Source of the DNA: Avena insularis
Lineage: Eukaryota > Streptophyta > Magnoliopsida > Poales > Poaceae
Assembly (NCBI GenBank): GCA_023614405.1
Contig: CM042686.1
Location: 467,636,740-467,700,739 of the forward strand
DNA: 64,000 bases
Reading direction: 5' to 3'
In this document: one piece after another, positions 10,502 through 22,196 of the stretch
How positions within the stretch are numbered: the first letter of the stretch is position 1
How the letters are laid out: the number at the start of each line of letters is the position of its first letter
Position numbers and translations under genes: made by a program
The notes under the pieces: model-generated
What the model was told of the DNA's origin: nothing
Databases searched by the model: none
What the model saw: the letters and a program-made list of their open reading frames with translations, nothing else

Positions 10502-11317
10502 TCTTTTGTAGACCTATGCTTCCGGAGGGTCAAAATGGGTGCTTGATAGTGGATGCACAAGTCAAATGACCGGAAGCGCATCTAGTGTCAGGGAGTTGAG
10601 ACCAAATATTGATCAAATATCTGTGACATATGCCGACAAGTCAAAGTCTAAGGTAATGGGTTTCGTAAAACTTGTGGTTGCACACGATATCACTCTCGTG
10701 GACGTCATGCTTGTTGAGACCCTTGGCTATAATTTACTTTCAGTCCGTGCTCTTCGAAATATGGGTTTTGCCGTCTTTATTGATAATGATATTGTGATCC
10801 TCTTGTGGAGCAAGTCTCTCAAGGTCGCTTTTGTTGGGTATGTCGAAAATGACTTGTATGTGGTGGACTTCTCGGGGAAAACCACTACAAGTCCGATGTG
10901 CTTGTTTGGAAAGGCCGATGTGGGTTGGCTATTGCATCGCCGTCTAGCCCATGTCAACATGAGAACTTTGCAAAGCCTCCACAAGGATGGTCATATTGTT
11001 GTACTAAAAGAAAATGTTTGCTTTGCCAAAGATCGTGTTTGCAGGGCATGTGTTGAAGGAAAGATGCATGATTCTCCCCACAAGCCAAAGAACTACATCA
11101 AGTCCAAGAGGATCTTAGAGCTCCTTCATGTGGATCTCTTTGGTCCTCCATCTCATGCAAGCCTTGGTGGGAAGAAATATTGCTTGGTTATTGTTGATGA
11201 CTACTCAAGATACACTTGGGTATATTTCTTCAAGCTGAAAAGTGAGACACAAGAGAACTTCATTGAATTCATCAACATGGCTCAACGCCAACACACTTTC
11301 CTGGTATTAACAATAAG
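10502..11317 (+). pseudogene. protease and N-terminal integrase of Copia B, cut by Gypsy insertion
   Basis: The protease active site is VLDSGCTSQMTG (D-S-G), at about 10,536-10,575. It is followed by the preintegrase zinc region (LLHRRLAHVN, then VCRACVEGK) and the start of the integrase core with its first aspartate in LHVDLFGP and the strand YCLVIVDDYSRYTWVYFF. The frame runs smoothly until the Tat element begins at 11,323; the residues beyond that in the open frame are LTR. The remaining integrase continues at 34,800. The interruption falls just before the second catalytic aspartate. Confidence 0.88.
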
Positions 11318-11322
11318 AAGTG
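11318..11322. repeat. left target site duplication of the Tat Gypsy element (AAGTG)
   Basis: AAGTG precedes the LTR and AATTG follows it at 34,800-34,804, one mismatch. Joining the flanks with a single copy restores the integrase reading frame through the conserved SDNGTEF motif. This confirms both the insertion site and that AAGTG is the ancestral form. Confidence 0.85.
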
Positions 11323-12137
11323 TGTCGTGGTGGTGTCACGGCAGATGCCATGTATAGGCTAAAGGTGGGGACAAGATGCACTAGAGGAATCCAGGGAGGG
11401 ATAGTGTGGTGATTCCACACACAGATGCTTTGTATTCTTCAAGACAGATCAGTGTACAAGTGCTCCTAGAGCTGTATGGGGAAGAGGAGGAAGAAGTAAC
11501 TCTCTTACTCTCACCACTACTTTTCTCTCAGGAACCAACTACCTAAATGCCAAACGGCCTAGCATCAACCCAGTAAAACTCAACCCTCTCTACAGATGCC
11601 CTAGCCCTCCTTATATAGGGGTGGCTAGGTCTCCAATTAGGGCATACGTGGAGGCATATTCTAGGGAATATGCCTCTTCCCAAAATAGTAAACCGACCGG
11701 GTCACTTTTCCCCATCGTAAGCCATGCAGAGGCTACGTGATCCTCTGCGGCGCTAGCGTCATCCGACACAGGCAGCGTCACCCTTGTCGGCCACACCTCG
11801 GTGGTCCTAGCCTCTCTCCGCTTTGCTCACGCTCCAGCGTACAGTGACCTCCTTTTGACCAGCGAGATACCTTCCTTCTCTTGCAAGCCTGATATAACCC
11901 GGATCGTGCCTGGTTAATCCGGCCACACTGGTACCTGCATACAACATACATAAATCCTGCCGGCATACGACATAAGTCGGCCAGGACCCAGTTAGGTGGA
12001 CACCCTCCGGTCCGGGTTACTCCGTGATTCGGTCTTCCTTGAGGTGACTCGGCCAGCATTCGCTTTGACCTTGCCGTACCTCTCCTAACTCGGCCTTTTA
12101 CCCCGGCGTGACCCTACCCAGGGGTATCCCCCCAACA
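11323..12137 (-). repeat. 3' LTR of the Tat Gypsy element (815 bp)
   Basis: Read on the minus strand it starts TGTTGGGGGG and ends CCACGACA, and it matches 33,987-34,799. A purine-rich tract (minus strand AGCTTCGGGGACTAA, 12,138-12,152) abuts its start and serves as the polypurine tract. That marks this left copy as the 3' LTR. Confidence 0.93.
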
Positions 12138-12853
12138 TTAGTCCCCGAAGCTGGTGCGGTCTTAGCAGCCTCAGCAGCTAAGGCCACAGCAGGTTCAATT
12201 TTACCGAGCCTTTTGCTCCCTTTTCCGAGTTACTTCCTATCCCGGATTTCATTGGCTAGCTCTTCCCTTGGCACATTCCGAGTTTTCGCTTGCTGGCCGG
12301 GTCATTCCACAGTTATCCGGGTTATTCTTCCTTCTCTCGTAGGCTTCCCCACATGGAGGGTAATCATTACTTTGCCTCATTTTAAGGGTCTGCGCCAGTT
12401 ACTCTTGCAGTTAATGTCAGGTGTTACTATTGCACACGTCACATTGTGTCTGTCTCCTCATTAACTATATCACCATATTGCGTCGTGGGATCTCCTGCGC
12501 CCTGTGGCCCTTCCTGTGGCTTGTCTGTGATTGGCTAATCCGTATAATACACGTCCACACCGTGTGGCCGTGGCGCACTGTGCGATCCCACTACCCCAGC
12601 CTGGGCGTGGTTAAATAGGGGAGGGGCGCGCCCCTTGGTATTTTTCCCCATTCTCGCGCCCCTCTGCCTCTTCTTCTTCTTCCTCCCAGCGATAGCACCG
12701 CCACCGCCTCACCTGCTCAGCAGCGCCACCGCCGCATCGTTCCCTGCTCCTGCCTTGCTGCCGCTCCCGCGCTGGTCCACCGCCACGGGTCCACGCTAAT
12801 ACAAGGTACTTCCCCCCACCTCCAATAGGGACGGTGAGGACAGTGACCTAGAT
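12138..12853. other. non-coding end region of the Tat element, 5' flank of the antisense ORF
   Basis: This lies between the 3' LTR and the antisense ATG. On the plus strand it shows a GC-rich stretch with the TATA-like TTAAATAGGGG at about 12,611 and a C/T-rich leader (12,655-12,700, rich in TTCTTC). These are plausible promoter and leader features for the antisense gene. ORFs here look like chance frames. Confidence 0.45.
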
Positions 12854-13588
12854 ATGACAGAGGAAGAGCTTGCCGTCGCGGAGGCGGAGATGGAGGAGGA
12901 GGTGGAGAACGCCAAACGCGATGCCTGGGCTGGCTCCTGGGTGTGCCAGGACGACCTCGACTGGCTCTACCGCATGCGCCGCATCCTAGAGGGCGTCGTT
13001 GCCTGGCTCGCCTCCGAGGAGCTCGCACCCTCACCCAATCCTGGTGAGTTCGTGGTGTTCCTCTCCCATTTCCAGCACGGGTTCGGCCTCCCCGTTAGCG
13101 ATTTCTTCCACGATTGGCTCAACATCTATGAGCTTCACCGCACCACCTTCCGGCGAACGCCATCACCTCCCTTTCTTCCTTTGCCTCCACCATAGAGGGG
13201 TATGTCGGATTGTGGCCCACCAACGAGCTTTGGATCCGGTTTTTCGGTCTACGCCGGAACGTGATTCCGAATAAGGATCCCGGAGGACAAACAACTTACG
13301 CAGTTCGGTGCTGCTTCTATTTGTTCCTGAAAACAATCCGTCTTTCCCCGGGTAACGGGGCTTGATTCTTGCAAGGGCCTGAACCTTCTTTTATGTCAGA
13401 AATGGCATGAACGAAGATCTGATCCGGCTGCGCCCCTACGCTCCGGGTCCTCCTAATCCGCATCTATGGGACCGGATTTCCAAGAAACCCATTGTGTTGG
13501 CGAATCAAGTCAACAAACGTTTCCAGGAGCTGAAGGACGCGGGGTTGCGCAACGAGGATGCGATGATCACTTTTGTCTGTAGCTGGAT

Positions 13589-13593
13589 CTCCC
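13589..13593. repeat. left target site duplication of Copia A2 (CTCCC)
   Basis: CTCCC is repeated exactly at 22,197-22,201, right after the 3' LTR. Using one copy restores the antisense ORF frame across the junction (SWISPLQKRTHK), so both boundaries are certain. Confidence 0.96.
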
Positions 13594-15289
13594 TGTTGGA
13601 GATATGCCCAAGAGGCAATAATAAAAGTGGTTATTATTATATATTTGTGTTTATGATGAATGTTTGCATCCCATGCTATAATTGTATTATAAGGAAACAC
13701 TAATACATGTGTGTTTTGTAAACATAAAAGAGTCCCTAGTAAGCCTCTTGTTGAACTAGCTTGTTGGTTAATTGATGATCATGGTTTCCTGATCATGGAC
13801 ATTGGATGTCATTAATAACAAGGTTATATCATTAGGAGAATGATGTGATGGACACACACACACATAGTAAGCGTAGCATAAGATCAAGTCATTAAGTTCG
13901 TATTGCTACAAGCTTTCAAATGCATAGTAACCTAATCCTTCGACCATGAGGTTATGTTAATCACCATCACCGGATGGGTACTTTGATGACATCAAACACC
14001 GCTTCGTAACTGGGTGGTTATAAAGGTGTCATTGGGTATTCTGAAAGTATGTGTTGAAGCGCATGGACCAAGATTGGGATTTGTCCATCCATATGACGGA
14101 TAGATATGCTCTGGGCCCTCTCGGTGGAATGTCATCTAGTTAGCTTGCAAGCATGTGACTAGGTCACAGGGGATGACATAACATGGAACGAGAAAAGAGT
14201 ACTTATCAGTAACGAGGTGGAACTAGGTATGGACATACCGATGATCAAACCTCGGATAAGTAGAGTATCGCGTGACAAAGGGAATTGGCTTCGTATGTTA
14301 ATGGTTCTATCGATCACGAAGTCATCGTTGAGTATGTGGGAGCCTTTATGGATCTCTAGATCCCGCTGATGGTTATTGATCGGAGAGGTGTCTCCATCAT
14401 GTCTACATATTCACGAACCGTAGGGTGACACACTTAAGGTTCGAAGTTGTTTTAAGTAGATATTGAATGTGCGTTGGAGACCGAATGTTGTTCGGAGTCT
14501 CGGATTGGATCCGGGACATCACGAGGAGATCCGGAATTGTCCAGGGAATAAGATTCATATAATGGGGATCATTTTCTAAGTTAGGAAATGTTCCGGGGTA
14601 TTTGTATGGGGATTCTAGAAGGTTTCAGAATGTTCCGGAAGGTTCTAGAAGATATTTTGGAGTTTACTTGAAAACCAAGATAGGATAAGGGAAAACTTAA
14701 AGGGTAAGTAAAGGAAACTTGGGGGGAAGGACTCTCCCCCCAAGCTCCTTGGTGCGCCAGCCCTAAGGGGTGGGCTTAGGGGTGGGAACCCTAGGCCGCA
14801 CCCCTCCCTCTATATATAGAGGGGTGGAGGCGCCACCCCCTTGCCCCTTCCCACTCCAAACCCTAGCTGCCTCTCTCCTCCTCCTTCCATCTGCTCTGGC
14901 TTAGGCGAAGCCCTGCAGAATTCTCTACTCCACCACCACCACCACGCCGTCGTGCTGCTGGGATTCCGTGGAGAGATCTACTACCTCTGCTGCTCATTTG
15001 GAGCAGGAGAGGAAGGTCTGCTTGACTCCACACGTGTGACCGATCGCTGAGCGCTGCGGAGCAGGCGCCGGAAGGATCGTCTACTCGATCTTGAGATCGG
15101 CAAGTGATCGACTACATCAATCACGAGATCCGATCTCGAACAAGGCTTTTGAAACTACAAGGGTTAGTACAGATCTATCTCATTGCACATGTCTAATAGA
15201 TTAGATCTTGGTTTTTATCTAGATTAGATCTGGGTTTTGTTCGTTCTTGCGGTAGAAATTTTTTGTTTTCCATGCTACGAACCCATCAG
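13594..15289 (+). repeat. 5' LTR of Copia A2 (1,696 bp)
   Basis: It starts TGTTGGAGATATGCCC and ends ACCCATCA, one base before the PBS. Differences from the 3' LTR are scattered substitutions such as the ACACACAC versus ACACCC variation near 13,860. The promoter region is at 14,806-14,823. Confidence 0.96.
14806..14823 (+). promoter_or_regulatory. LTR TATA box in an 18-bp perfect palindrome (Copia A2 5' LTR)
   Basis: CCCTCTATATATAGAGGG is self-complementary. It would drive the genomic transcript of A2. The same palindrome is at 21,709-21,726 in the 3' LTR. A second near-palindrome (GGTGGAGGCGCCACC) follows immediately. Confidence 0.72.
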
Positions 15290-15290
15290 T

Positions 15291-15302
15291 GGTATCAGAG
15301 CC
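15291..15302 (+). other. primer binding site of Copia A2
   Basis: TGGTATCAGAGC, one base after the LTR, is complementary to the 3' end of initiator tRNA-Met, as in plant Copia elements. Confidence 0.95.
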
Positions 15303-16500
15303 TTGTCTATGCGTAGATCTGTTGCACGAGTAGAACACAATGGTTTTGTGGGTGTTGGTGCTCGTGCCGTCTTTTGCTTTGTGTACTTTGCATCTTGCGG
15401 TATGGTGGGATGAAGCGGCTTGGGCTAACCTTACATGTCATCGCACATGAGACTTGCTCCACGCTTGACGTGTAACTTGCTTTGCACAAGTGGCTTTGCG
15501 GGTGTCTATCTCTCCCACCATAGTATAGATCCAATCTACACCCTTTGCACTTGATAGCACTTGTATCAATGTTGTGGTTCAGTTTCGTAGGTTAGATCTG
15601 TTCTTATTCGAAAGCCCCAAACCACGTAAAACATGCAAAGAAAATTAGAGGCGTCTAACTTGTTTTTGCAGGGGTTTTGTGATGTGATATGGCCATCATG
15701 TGATTGTGATTATATTTGATGTATGCAATGATCCTTGTTGTAATATGGCAACCGGCAGGAGCCTAATGGTTGTCTTTAATTCTATTAAGACCTGCGTGTC
15801 TATTCATCTTGTAATAGCTTTATTCCAAGTAGTTGTAATAGTTGCTAGTGATGATGGACAACCATGAAGCGGCGCCACTGACCTTGACGCAATGTTGGTG
15901 ATGATGGAGATCATGTTCGTGCTTTGGAGATGGAGATCAAAGGCATAAGAAGAAAGGGCCATATCATATCACACTAATTATGAATTGCATGTGATGTTAA
16001 TCCTTTATGCATCTTGTATTGCTTAGATCGCGACGGTAGCATTATAAGATGATCCCTCTCACTAAATATCAAGTAATAAAGTGTTCGTCCTTAGTTGGCA
16101 CCGTTGCTAAGACTCGTCGTTTCGAAGCATCTCATGATGATCGGATGTGATAGATTCTACATGTGCATACAATGGGTGTAAGCCAGATTTGCACATGCGG
16201 AAACTAAGGTTAATATTGACGAGACTAGCATGTATAGACATGGTCTCGGAACACGGAATACCAGAAGGTAGAGCAGGAGTCATATAAATGATATGATGAA
16301 CATGAAGATTGTGCACCGATGAAACTACATCTTCTCTCGTGAAGATCGGACTTGGTGTAGTGGACTTGGTTCGTGTAATCACTAAGACAATGTGAGGGAT
16401 GTTGTTTTGAGTGGGAGTTCACCTAGTTAATTTAAGAATTAAAATTAAACTCAATTTATCATAAACTTAGTCTAAACTACTTGCAGATTTGTTGTAGATT
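15303..16500 (+). other. untranslated leader of Copia A2
   Basis: About 1.2 kb lies between the PBS and the gag ATG, matching the A1 leader from 15,679 on. Long leaders are usual in BARE/Angela elements. No coding frame is supported; the minus-strand ORFs at 15,307 and 16,107 are chance frames. Confidence 0.82.
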
Positions 16501-17355
16501 ATGGCGAACCTCTCCATCAATTTCAATGCGTTCCTAGAGAAAGAAAAGCTTAAGAACAATGGAATCCACTTCATGGACTGGCTCCGTGGACTGAAGATTG
16601 TCCTCAGGGCTGGTCAGTTGACCTATGTGCTCGAAGCACCGCTAGGTGACCCACCTGCAGAAGATGCCACCGATGACGTAAAGAATGTTTACGCCACTCG
16701 GAAAAATCATTACTCCACAGTTCAGTGTGCCATCCTGTACGGTTTAGAAACGGAGCTTCAGAAGCGCTTTGAGCACCACGACCCGTTCGAGATCATTAAG
16801 GAGCTCAAGCTCATTTTTGAGACTCACGCAGCCGTGGAGAGCTATGAGGCCTCCGAAAAGTTCTTTAACTATAAGATGGAAGAGGGTAGCTCCGTCAGCG
16901 AGCACGTGCTCACCATGTCTAGGCACGCAAACAAGCTCCAAGAGTTGGGGATAAGGATTCCTAATGAGTTAGGGATTCACCGTGTCCTCCAATCACTGCC
17001 ACCAAGTTATAAGAACTTTGTGATGAACTACAATATGCACTGCATGAACAAGACGTTGCCTGAACTATCGTCCATGCTGAAAACTGCTGAAGTGGAGATC
17101 AAGAAGGAGCGCCAAGTGTTGATGGTTAATAAGACCACCAATTTCAAGAAACAGGGCAAGCCTAAGAACAAGGGCAACTTCAAGAAGGACGGCAAGAAAG
17201 CTCGCACTGCTAAGAAGCCCAAGGCTGGTCCTAAGCCTAAACTGAATGCTTCTCTGCAAGGGTGGTGGTCCTTTGGGCGTAAGCGCCCCAAGTACAGCAG
17301 ATCTGAAGAACGGCAACATCAAGAAGAAAGGTATATTCGATATACATGTTATTGA
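16501..17355 (+). pseudogene. gag of Copia A2 (frameshifted before the zinc knuckle)
   Basis: The ATG at 16,501 opens a gag nearly identical to that of A1 over the first 245 residues (UBN2-type capsid, then the Lys-rich KKQGKPKNKGNFKKDGKK). A one-base deletion near 17,239 (A1 has cctgaaactg, A2 cctaaactg) throws out the frame, so the zinc knuckle is lost from the translated product. The remaining 38 residues are out of frame and end at 17,353-17,355. Compared with A1, the start codon is intact and the capsid is undamaged. Confidence 0.9.
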
Positions 17356-18551
17356 TGTGTATCTTACTAGTAATCGTAGTAGTGCACAGGTATTTGATCT
17401 TTGGTTCGGTTGCTCATATTTGTAACTTCAAGCAGAGCTGCGGAATAAACGAAGGTGGCGAGAGACGAGGTGACGATGCGCGTTGGAAATGGCTCCAAGG
17501 TTGATGTGATCGCCGTCGGCACGCTCCCTCTACATCTACCTTCGGGATTAGTTTTAAATTTAAATAATTGTTATTTGGTGCCTGCGTTAAGCATGAACAT
17601 TATATCTGGATCTTGTTTATTGCGAGACGGTTACTCTTTTAAGTCCGAGAATAAAGGTTGTTAGATTTATATGAGTAATATCTTTTATGGTAATGCACCT
17701 GAGATGAATGGTTTATTCTTACTGAATCTCGATAGTAGTGATACACATGTTCACAACATAGATGCTAAATGAACAAAATTGAATCATAATTCTACATACA
17801 TGTGGCACTGTCGTCTTGGTCACATTGGAGTGAAGCGTATGAAGAAACTCCTTTTTGATGGACTTCTTGAATCACTTGATTTTGAATCACTTGAAAGATG
17901 CGAAGCATGTCTAATGGGAAAAATTACTAAGACTCCATTCTCTGGAATAATGGAGCGAGCTACAGACTTATTGGAAATAATACATACCGATGTGTGCGGT
18001 CCAATGAGTGTAGCATCGCGTGGTGGATATCGTTATGTTCTCACTTTCACGGATGACTTAAGTAGATATGGGTATGTCTACTTTATGAAACATAAGTCCG
18101 AAACTTTCGAGAAGTTTAAGGAATTTAAAAGTGAAGTGGAAAATCATCGTAACAAGAAGATTAAGTTTCTGACCGCGGAGGTGAATATCTAAGTTATGAG
18201 TTTGGCATGCATTTAAAGAAATGTGGAATACTTTCGCAGTTGACACCGCCGGGAACACCACAGCGTAATGGTGTGTCCGAACATCATAATCGAACTCTCT
18301 TAGATATGGTTCGGTCTATGATGTCTCTTACAGATTTACCGCTATCGTTTTGGGGCTATGCATTAGAGACAGCCGCATTCACTTTAAATAGGGCACCATC
18401 TAAATCCGTTGAAACGACACCGTATGAATTGTGGTTTGGAAAGAAACCTAAGTTGTCGTTCCTTAAAGTTTGGGGTTGCGAAGCGTATGTAAAGAAGTTA
18501 CAACTGATAAGCTTGAACCCAAAGCGAATGCGTCTTCATAGGATACCCTAA
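17356..18551 (+). pseudogene. protease-integrase region of Copia A2
   Basis: Several frames (17,455-17,664, 17,779-18,192 and 18,207-18,551) carry protease and integrase sequence. The protease D-T-G site of A1 is replaced by a frameshifted stretch near 17,393. TAG at 17,662-17,664 and TGA at 17,770-17,772 (CGA in A1) interrupt the preintegrase segment. The integrase zinc region (HCRLGH, CEAC) and first aspartate (HTDVCGP) are present. A 7-bp deletion at 18,171, between TTCTG direct repeats, removes the second catalytic aspartate motif that A1 keeps (HSDRGGEY). Another small deletion near 18,530 ends the third frame. Integrase is certainly inactive. Confidence 0.9.
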
Positions 18552-18648
18552 AGAAACAATTGGGTATACCTTCTATCATAGATCCAAAGGCAAAGTTTTC
18601 GTTGCCAAGAATGGATCCTTTCTTGAGAAGGAGTTTCTCTCGAAGGAA

Positions 18649-20037
18649 TTGACTGGAAGGAAAGTAGAACTCGACGAGGTTATTGAACCTTCTCTCGGAG
18701 TTGAGAGTAGCGCAGCATCGGAAGATGTTTTTGTGCCGCCTGCACCAATTGGAGAGGAAGCTCATGATGGTGATCATGAAACTTCGAACGAAGTTGCTGC
18801 TAAACCTCGCAGGTCAACGAGGGTTCGTACCACTCCTGATTGGTATGACTCTGCCTTGAACGTCATGTTGGTGGACAACACTGATGACCCTGCGACGTAT
18901 GAAGAAGCTATGGTGAGCCCAGATTCCGACAAATGGCTAGAAGCCATGAAATCCGAAATGGGATCCATGTATGAAAACCAATTATGGACTTTGGTGGACT
19001 TACCGGATGGCCGTAAGGCTGTCGAGAACAAATGGATTTTCAAAAGAAAAACAGATGCTGATGGTAATGTTACCTTCTATAAAGCTCGACTTGTCGCGAA
19101 AGGGTTCCGACAAATTCAAGGAGTTGACTATGATGAGACATTCTCACCAGTAGCGAAGCTAAAGTCTGTGAGGATTTTGTTAGCAGTAGCTGCATATTTC
19201 GATTATGAGATTTGGCAGATGGATGTCAAAATGGCGTTCCTTAATGGTGACATTGAGGAAGAGTTGTATATGGTACAACCCAAGGGTTTTGTCGATCCTA
19301 AAGATGCTGACAAGGTATGCAAACTTCAGCGCTCCATTTATGGACTGAAGCAAGCATCCCGGAGTTGGAATCAACGTTTTGATAAAGTAATCAAAAACTT
19401 TGGATTTATACAAACTTATGGAGAAGCTTGTATTTACAAGAAAGTGAGTGGGAGCTTTGTAGCATTCCTAGTACTATATGTAGATGACATATTGTTGATT
19501 GGGAATGATATAGAACTTCTTAATAGTATCAAAGCCTATTTGAATAATAGTTTTTCAATGAAGGATCTTGGCGAAGCAGCATATATTCTAGGCATCAAGA
19601 TTTATAGAGATAGATCAAGACGCCTAATAGCGCTTTCACAAAGTACATACTTGGACAAAGTTCTAAAGAAGTATAGAATGGAAGAGAGCAAGAAAGGGTT
19701 CGTGCCCATGTTGTCAGGTAAGACCTTGAGTAAGACTCAAAGTCCAGCTATGGCAGAAGATAGAGAGAAGATGAATAATATTCCCTATGCCTCGGCCATA
19801 GGTTCTATCATGTATGCCATGCTATGTACAAGACCGGATATAGCACATGTTGTTAGTTTGACTAGCAGATATAAAAGTGATCCTGGAATGGAGCACTGGA
19901 TAGCGGTCAAGAATATCCTAAAGTACCTAAATAGGACTAAGGATATGGTTCTTTCTCATGGAGGTGATGAACAGCTTGTTGTAAACAGTTACACTGATGC
20001 TAGTTGGAACACCGATCCAGATGACTCGAAGTCATAG
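18649..20037 (+). pseudogene. reverse transcriptase of Copia A2 (intact 462-residue frame)
   Basis: This is the longest open frame of the Copia A family here. It starts in the integrase-RT linker (MTGRKVELDEVIEPS) and contains the complete Copia RT domain: NKWIFKRKTDADG, KARLVAKGF, DVKMAFLNGD, LKQASRSW and the catalytic YVDDILLIG. The start of RNase H (SYTDASWN) follows. It ends at TAG 20,035-20,037, where A1 has a sense codon. Because it depends on an upstream polyprotein that is broken, it is counted as part of a pseudogene. The RT core itself shows no obvious lesion. Confidence 0.92.
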
Positions 20038-20055
20038 TCTGGATACGTATTTATT

Positions 20056-20460
20056 TTGAACGGTGCTGCAGTGAGCTGGAGGAGTGCCAAGCAAAGCATT
20101 GTGGCGAAATCTTCAACTGAATCAGAATACATAGCTGCTTCGGAGGCTGCACAAGAAGCCATATGGATGAAGGAGTTCATTACTGAACTTGGCGTGGTTC
20201 CTAGTGCGTTGGACCCGATGGCCATCTACTGTGACAACACAGGTGCCATAGCTAATGCACAGGAGCCAAGGTCACATAGCAAGCTGAAGCACATCAATCT
20301 ACGTTTCCATGCTATTCGCGAGTATGTCCGAGATGGTGACATAAAGATTTGCAAAGTACACACTGATCTGAATGTGGCAGATCCGTTAACTAAACCTCTC
20401 CCTAGAGCAAAGCATGACCAACACCAGAACACCATGGGTGTTAGGTATATTACCATGTAA
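20056..20460 (+). pseudogene. RNase H end of the Copia A2 polyprotein
   Basis: The frame continues in phase after the TAG at 20,035. It holds the RNase H segments KSSTESEYIA and YCDNTGAIA and the C-terminal NVADPLTKPLPRAKH, ending at the natural stop TAA (20,458-20,460). The polypurine tract AAGTGGGAGAC and the 3' LTR follow within 35 bases. A single stop separates it from RT. Confidence 0.88.
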
Positions 20461-20493
20461 TCTAGATTATTGACTCTAGTGCAAGTGGGAGAC

Positions 20494-22196
20494 AGTTGGA
20501 GATATGCCCAAGAGGCAATAATAAAAGTGGTTATTATTATATCTTTGTGTTTATGATGAATGTTTGCATCCCATGCTATAATTGTATTATAAGGAAACAC
20601 TAATACATGTGTGTTTTGTAAACATAAAAGAGTCCTTAGTAAGCCTCTTGTTGAACTAGCTTGTTGGTTAATTGATGATCATGGTTTCCTCATCATGGAC
20701 ATTGGATGTTATTAATAACAAGGTTATATCATTAGGAGAATGATGTGATGGACACACACACCCATAGTAAGCGTAGCATAAGATCAAGTCATTAAGTTCG
20801 TATTGCTACAAGCTTTCAAATGCATAGTAACCTAATCCTTCGACCATGAGGTTATGTTAATCACCATCACGGGATGGTCACTTTGATGACATCAAACACC
20901 GCTTCGTAACTGGGTGGTTATAAAGGTGTCATTGGGTATTCTAAAAGTATGTGTTGAAGCGCATGGACCAAGATTGGGATTTGTCCATCCATATGACGGA
21001 TATATATGCTCTGGGCCCTCTCGGTGGAATGTCATCTAGTTAGCTTGCAAGCATGTGACTAGGTCACAGGGGATGACATAACATGGAACGAGTAAAGAGT
21101 ACTTATCAGTAACGAGGTGGAACTAGGTATGGAGATACCGATGATCAAACCTCAGATAAGTAGTGTATCGCGTGACAAAGGGAATTGGTTTCGTATGTTA
21201 ATGGTTCTATCGATCACGAAGTCATCGTTGAGTATGTGGGAGCCTTTATGGATCTCCAGATCCCGCTGATGGTTATTGATCGGAGAGGTGTCTCCATCAT
21301 GTCTACATATTCACTAACCGTAGGGTGACACACTTAAGGTTCGAAGTTGTTTTAAGTAGATATTGAATGTGCGTTGGAGACCGAATGTTGTTCGGAGTCT
21401 CAGATTGGATCCGTGACATCACGAGGAGATCCGGAATTGTTCGGGGAATAAGATTCATATAATGGGGATCATTTTCTACGTTAGGAAATGTTTCGGAGCG
21501 TTTGTATGGGGATTCTAGAAGGTTTCGGAATGTTCCGGAAGATTCTAGAAGATATTGTGGAGTTTACTTGAAAACCAAGATAGGATAAGGGAAAACTTAA
21601 AGGGTAAGTAAAGGAAACTTGGGGGGAAGGACTCTCCCCCCCCCAAGCTCCTTGGTGCGCCAGCCCTAAGGGGTGGGCCTAGGGGTGGGAACCCTAGGCC
21701 GCACCCCTCCCTCTATATATAGAGGGGTGGAGGCACCACCCCCCTTGCCCCTTCCCACTCCAAACCCTAGCCGCCTCTCTCCTCCTCCTTCCATATGCTC
21801 TAGCTTAGGCGAAGCCCTGCAGAATTCTCGACTCCACCACCACCACCACATCGTCGTGCTGCTGGGATTCCGTGGAGAGATCTACTACCTCCGCTGCTCG
21901 TTGGAACAGGGAGAGGAAGGTCTACTTCGACTCCGCACATGTGACCGACTGCGGAAGCGCTGCCGAAACGCGGTGCCGGAAGGATCGTCTACTCGATCTT
22001 GAGATTGGCAAGTGATCGACTACATCAACCACGAGATCCGATCTCGAACAAGGATTTCGAAACTACAAGGGTTAGTACAGATCTATCTCGTTGCACATGT
22101 CTAATAGATTAGATCTTGGCTTTTATCTAGATTAGATCTGGGTTTTGTTCGTTCTTGCGGTAGAAATTTTTTGTTTTCCATGCTACGAACCCATCA
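20494..22196 (+). repeat. 3' LTR of Copia A2 (1,703 bp)
   Basis: Its first base is A instead of T (AGTTGGAG), a single mutation of the canonical TG end. It ends CCCATCA, then the TSD CTCCC. It has the same TATA palindrome at 21,709-21,726. Confidence 0.95.

Larger units (their letters stand above)
13594..22196 (+). mobile_element. Copia A2: complete BARE/Angela-type Ty1-copia element (8,603 bp) with perfect TSD
   Basis: This is the second copy of the family seen at 1-6,380, with both LTRs, PBS, leader, gag, pol and polypurine tract in order, flanked by CTCCC on both sides. The LTRs (1,696 and 1,703 bp) are close: I count about six differences in the first 280 aligned bases. The coding region is dead (gag frameshift, destroyed protease site, integrase deletion, several stops), but RT is intact within a 462-residue frame. 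It lies inside the antisense ORF of the Tat element and is therefore the youngest layer of this nest. Confidence 0.97.

Noticed and set aside
12717..13034. Minus-strand Arg-rich ORF (105 residues)
   Set aside because: It is the shadow of the GC-rich antisense ORF exon on the plus strand.
15291..15302. tRNA gene at the TGGTATCAGAGC sites
   Set aside because: These are primer binding sites complementary to a tRNA 3' end next to LTRs; no cloverleaf surrounds them.
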